Positions 8,018-9,726 of a stretch of 9,726 nucleotides of DNA are shown in pieces. The DNA is taken from NCBI GenBank assembly GCA_009843585.1, contig VYDC01000068.1, forward strand, positions 1-9,726. Reading direction: 5' to 3'. The DNA comes from Chloroflexota bacterium. Its GTDB lineage: Bacteria; Chloroflexota; Dehalococcoidia; UBA2979. A model generated the notes under the pieces. That model was given only the letters and a program-made list of their open reading frames with translations. It was not told the origin of the DNA and did no database searches. Position 1 is the first letter of the stretch, and every line of letters starts with the position of its first letter. A program made the translations under genes and the position numbers.

Positions 8018-8331
8018 CGCGGCGGGTGAGCCGCCACCGCATCGAGGCGCGCGGCGAGGCGGTCGCGGGCGACCTCGAGGTCGTGCTGGGCCTGCAGGCC
8101 CATCCAGAACTCCGCCGAGTTGTCGAAGAAGCGAGAGAGCAGTAGTGCCGTCTCCGCGGTGATGGAGCGCTGCCCGTGGACGATGGCGTGGATCCTACGC
8201 GGGTCGACGCCCACAGCCTTGGCCAGGCGGTACTGCGTGACGCCCAGGGGCAAGAGGAACTCCTCTCGGAGGATCTCGCCCGGATGAAACGGGGCCAGCC
8301 GATGGGGCCGCCGCTCGACTACCGTGCCCAT
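8014..8331 (-). CDS. higA: HigA-family antitoxin (XRE-type helix-turn-helix)
   Basis: A 105-residue DNA-binding protein. It shows the hallmark HigA start HPGEILREEFL (16-26), then a PLGVTQYRLAKAVGV...RRIHAIVHGQRSIT helix-turn-helix (about 28-58), then the conserved TALLLSRFFDNSAEFWMGLQAQHDLE helix pair (61-86). In this family the protein binds its HigB toxin and represses its own promoter. The ATG at 8331 has a good ribosome site, AGGGGGG at 8345-8339, seven bases upstream. Downstream it overlaps the dehydratase start by four bases. Upstream, where a HigB toxin gene is normally found, only a degraded fragment remains, so this looks like an orphan antitoxin that may now act as a simple regulator of its own transcript, including the dehydratase. 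Confidence 0.92.
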   Translation of the reverse strand: MGTVVERRPHRLAPFHPGEILREEFLLPLGVTQYRLAKAVGVDPRRIHAIVHGQRSITAETALLLSRFFDNSAEFWMGLQAQHDLEVARDRLAARLDAVAAHPPR

Positions 8332-8352
8332 CGCCTCGCCCCCCTAGGCCGC

Positions 8353-8475
8353 TCAATGGTAGTCGACGATCGCAGGTCGCCCCGTCGCGGCCTCGCGGGG
8401 CGCACCAGGTGGAGCGGCTCCGCGGGAGGTTGACGCGGCTCCACGTGCCCTCGCCCCCGGGCCGGATGGTAGGCT
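8353..8475 (-). pseudogene. Probable remnant of the 3' end of a higB toxin gene
   Basis: Twenty-one bases upstream of higA, the minus strand ends a frame with IVDYH followed by TGA (8355-8353). This is the characteristic C-terminal signature of HigB/RelE-type toxins, and higB-before-higA is the normal order. In the adjoining frame the preceding bases read TWSRVNLP and RGRDGATCD, resembling the WSIRVN...RDG region of HigB. The two parts lie in different frames, and there is no room for, or trace of, an intact toxin N-terminus before the divergent DUF4389 gene. HigB is usually about 90-110 residues, so at most the last third is left. The match is short and made by eye. Confidence 0.45.
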
Positions 8476-8545
8476 CGCCATGGACGCGCGTGGAGCGGAT
8501 CCTCACCGCAGGCCCGGCGTCAGAATGCGTCAGGAGGTGTGTTAC
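8356..8545. promoter_or_regulatory. Divergent intergenic region between higA/higB remnant and the DUF4389 gene
   Basis: The genes on the two sides are transcribed away from each other, so promoters for both must lie in or near here, overlapping the higB remnant. On the plus strand there is a strong ribosome site, AGGAGG at 8532-8537, eight bases before ATG 8546. No unambiguous -35/-10 pair or operator was found by eye. Confidence 0.35.
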
Positions 8546-9124
8546 ATGGCCGCGAGCACGATGAGCGAGTACCCGGTCGCCTTCGACGTGGCGTACCCGG
8601 AATCGCCGAACCGCTGGCTGATCCTGGTGCGGTGGCTGCTGGCGCTGCCGCACTTCGTGGTGCTCTCCCTCCTCGGCATCCTCGCCTCGGTGGTGTGGGT
8701 GGTCTCCTTCTTCACGATCCTGATCGCCCGCAGCTACCCCGACGCGCTCTATCGCTTCATGGTGGGCGTGGGCCGCTGGAGCGTGAACGTCACCGCCTAC
8801 GTGCTCTTCCTCGACCGCTACCCGCCGTTCAGCATGGAGGAGGGCGCCTACGAGGGCGTCACCTTCACGGTCGAGCGTCCGGACTTCAACCGCTGGCTCG
8901 TGCTGGTCAAGTGGCTGCTCGTGATCCCGCACGCGATCGTCCTGGGCCTGCTGGCCTTCATCGCCCAGGTCGCCGTCGTCCCGCTCGCGCTCGGGGTGCT
9001 GGTGCTGGGGCGGTACCCGCGACCGCTCTTCGACTTCCTCGTCGGCGTCGGGCGCTGGAACGCGCGGGCGAACGCCTACATCCTGTTCCTGGTCGATCGC
9101 TACCCGCCGTTCTCGTTGCGATAG
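8546..9124 (+). CDS. DUF4389 family membrane protein with internal duplication
   Basis: A 192-residue integral membrane protein of unknown function. It contains two copies of one unit: NRWLILVRWLLALPHFVVL (22-40) and NRWLVLVKWLLVIPHAIVL (115-133), each followed by a long hydrophobic stretch (about 38-62 and 131-155), then FMVGVGRW...AYVLFLDRYPPFS (71-96) and FLVGVGRW...AYILFLVDRYPPFS (164-190). These YPxxxxRWLxLxxWLLxxPH and DRYPPFS motifs are typical of DUF4389 proteins. The hydrophobic stretches are long enough for about two membrane passes each. I chose ATG 8546 because it follows a near-perfect AGGAGG at eight-base spacing and the family motif begins right after it; upstream ATGs at 8480 and 8525 would add an Arg-rich tail without family similarity. 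The gene stands alone, with a strong hairpin downstream. Confidence 0.9.
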   Translation: MAASTMSEYPVAFDVAYPESPNRWLILVRWLLALPHFVVLSLLGILASVVWVVSFFTILIARSYPDALYRFMVGVGRWSVNVTAYVLFLDRYPPFSMEEGAYEGVTFTVERPDFNRWLVLVKWLLVIPHAIVLGLLAFIAQVAVVPLALGVLVLGRYPRPLFDFLVGVGRWNARANAYILFLVDRYPPFSLR

Positions 9125-9170
9125 CGGGGCCGCCTCTGCGTCTTGACCCGCGCTGGAGCGCGCGGAGTCA

Positions 9171-9213
9171 TCAGTCGCGGGGCCCGGGAAGCGGCGTCCG
9201 GGCGCGCGACTGA
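9171..9213 (+). terminator. Strong hairpin downstream of the DUF4389 gene, terminator-like
   Basis: TCAGTCGCG (9171-9179) pairs with CGCGACTGA (9205-9213) over nine bases. After a small internal bulge, GCCCGG (9182-9187) pairs with CCGGGC (9198-9203) around a ten-base loop. It begins 47 bases after the DUF4389 stop. There is no T-run, as is frequent for terminators in high-GC actinobacteria, so the assignment rests on stem strength and position. Confidence 0.5.
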
Positions 9214-9310
9214 GCACGCCGCCCGTCGGTTCCGTGCAGGTGCCCGAGTGCGCGCCGGCGTCTGGCCGTGACGAATCGCGAGGCCGCCGGCGCCGGGAGC
9301 CGCTCCCTCT

Positions 9311-9327
9311 TGTCTAGTCGTTAGACA
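9311..9327. promoter_or_regulatory. Perfect dyad TGTCTA-n5-TAGACA upstream of the Fic gene
   Basis: TGTCTA (9311-9316) and TAGACA (9322-9327) are exact reverse complements separated by five bases. The 17-base symmetric site sits about 50 bases before the Fic start, in a conspicuously less GC-rich stretch, as expected for an operator bound by a dimeric regulator. The regulator is unknown. Confidence 0.4.
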
Positions 9328-9339
9328 TCCGCCCGCACT

Positions 9340-9370
9340 TTAGTCCAAAATCGTGACAGATTTGGACCAA
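9340..9370. promoter_or_regulatory. Inverted repeat immediately before the Fic start codon
   Basis: TTAGTCCAAA (9340-9349) and TTTGGACCAA (9361-9370) match as inverted repeats at nine of ten positions, with an eleven-base spacer; the centres of the half sites are 21 bases apart, two helical turns. The right arm ends five bases before the ATG at 9376, where a ribosome site would be expected and none is visible. It may be an operator overlapping a leaderless or short-leader start, or an RNA hairpin occluding translation initiation. Confidence 0.45.
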
Positions 9371-9375
9371 GCTAG

Positions 9376-9726
9376 ATGGACGCCGCACTCTTCACGAACC
9401 CATCGGGGCAGCTGGTCGAGATCGAGCGCGACCCTCCACTGACCCCATACGCCGCCTATGTGCCCGCCCCTCTCCCCCCGGACGCGGAAGAGGCCGCAAT
9501 TGCCTCCGTCGCTCGAGAGCTGGGAGAGGCGAATCTCGCGCTGGGCCGCCTCACTGGCATCGGCGAGTACTTCCCGGCACCGAATCTGCTCGTGCGCCCC
9601 TACCTGCGCCGCGAGGCCGTCGCGAGCTCACGCATCGAAGGCGCGGTGGCCTCCCTCTCCGACGTCGTCGCCCTCGAAGCCGGCCTCCCACCTGCCCCCG
9701 GAAGCGACACCAGAGATGTTCTCAAC
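9376..9726 (+). CDS. Fic-family protein, N-terminal part (probable AMPylating enzyme with autoinhibitory helix)
   Basis: 117 residues are visible before the window ends. The segment matches the Fic N-terminal domain: PAPLPPDAEEAA (30-41), then a helix LGEANLALGRLTGIGEYFPAPN (49-70), then RREAVASSRIEGAVAS (78-93), and the start of the following helix with DTRDVLN. Ser84-x3-Glu88-Gly89 fits the (S/T)xxxE(G/N) inhibitory motif; placed before the Fic core it indicates a class II Fic protein, where the Glu blocks ATP binding until relieved. The catalytic HPFxxGNGR motif would lie beyond the right edge and cannot be checked. In this family the enzyme transfers AMP from ATP to a hydroxyl side chain of a target protein or of itself. 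No ribosome site precedes ATG 9376; two dyads lie upstream instead. Confidence 0.88.
   Translation, partial: MDAALFTNPSGQLVEIERDPPLTPYAAYVPAPLPPDAEEAAIASVARELGEANLALGRLTGIGEYFPAPNLLVRPYLRREAVASSRIEGAVASLSDVVALEAGLPPAPGSDTRDVLN

Noticed and set aside
6947..8029. 360-codon plus-strand open frame opposite the dehydratase
   Set aside because: It is the shadow of a well-conserved PLP enzyme; its translation is Arg-rich and of low complexity.
8195..9217. 340-codon minus-strand open frame across higA, the higB remnant and the DUF4389 gene
   Set aside because: Its translation is full of His, Glu, Arg and Gln stretches typical of reverse-complemented membrane-protein codons, and the DUF4389 family is clear on the other strand.

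Overview
The window is very GC-rich DNA with strong codon bias toward G/C at third positions. Its gene content (DUF4389 membrane protein, HigA antitoxin, Fic protein, giant exported subtilase with FnIII/cadherin repeats and WSDG-type C-terminal repeats) fits a high-GC Actinomycetota genome, perhaps an Acidimicrobiia- or Thermoleophilia-like lineage. That placement is inference from family content only.

Layout. Positions 1-6189 (minus strand) hold one uninterrupted reading frame of at least 2063 codons. It runs off the left edge and encodes a giant exported kexin-type (S8B) serine protease. Visible domain order: hydrophobic export signal, FnIII, three PPC-like domains, S8 catalytic domain with all catalytic residues, P/Homo B domain, two FnIII domains, several cadherin/Ig-like repeats, a glycine-rich hinge, and the beginning of WSDG/AYDL propeller-type repeats. 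Positions 6180-6480 contain a broken secreted FnIII-type gene readable only by moving through three frames. The rest of 6481-7015 has no convincing intact gene, but includes an AT-richer patch and small coding-like scraps. Positions 7016-8331 (minus) form a tight pair: a HigA-type antitoxin whose stop overlaps the GTG start of a PLP-dependent threonine/serine dehydratase. Just upstream of higA is what looks like the decayed C-terminal end of a HigB toxin gene. Positions 8546-9124 (plus) encode a DUF4389 membrane protein with an internal duplication, followed by a strong hairpin. From 9376 to the right edge (plus) is the N-terminal part of a Fic-family protein carrying the class II autoinhibitory motif, preceded by two dyad-symmetric operator-like sites.

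How the parts relate. The protease is probably a cell-surface or secreted adhesive enzyme: its repeats give reach and binding, and the central kexin/P unit gives cleavage. The dehydratase/HigA pair looks like a toxin-antitoxin remnant in which the antitoxin survives, translationally coupled to a metabolic gene. The Fic gene appears to be a separately regulated unit. I saw no rRNA, tRNA, CRISPR array, transposase or insertion sequence.
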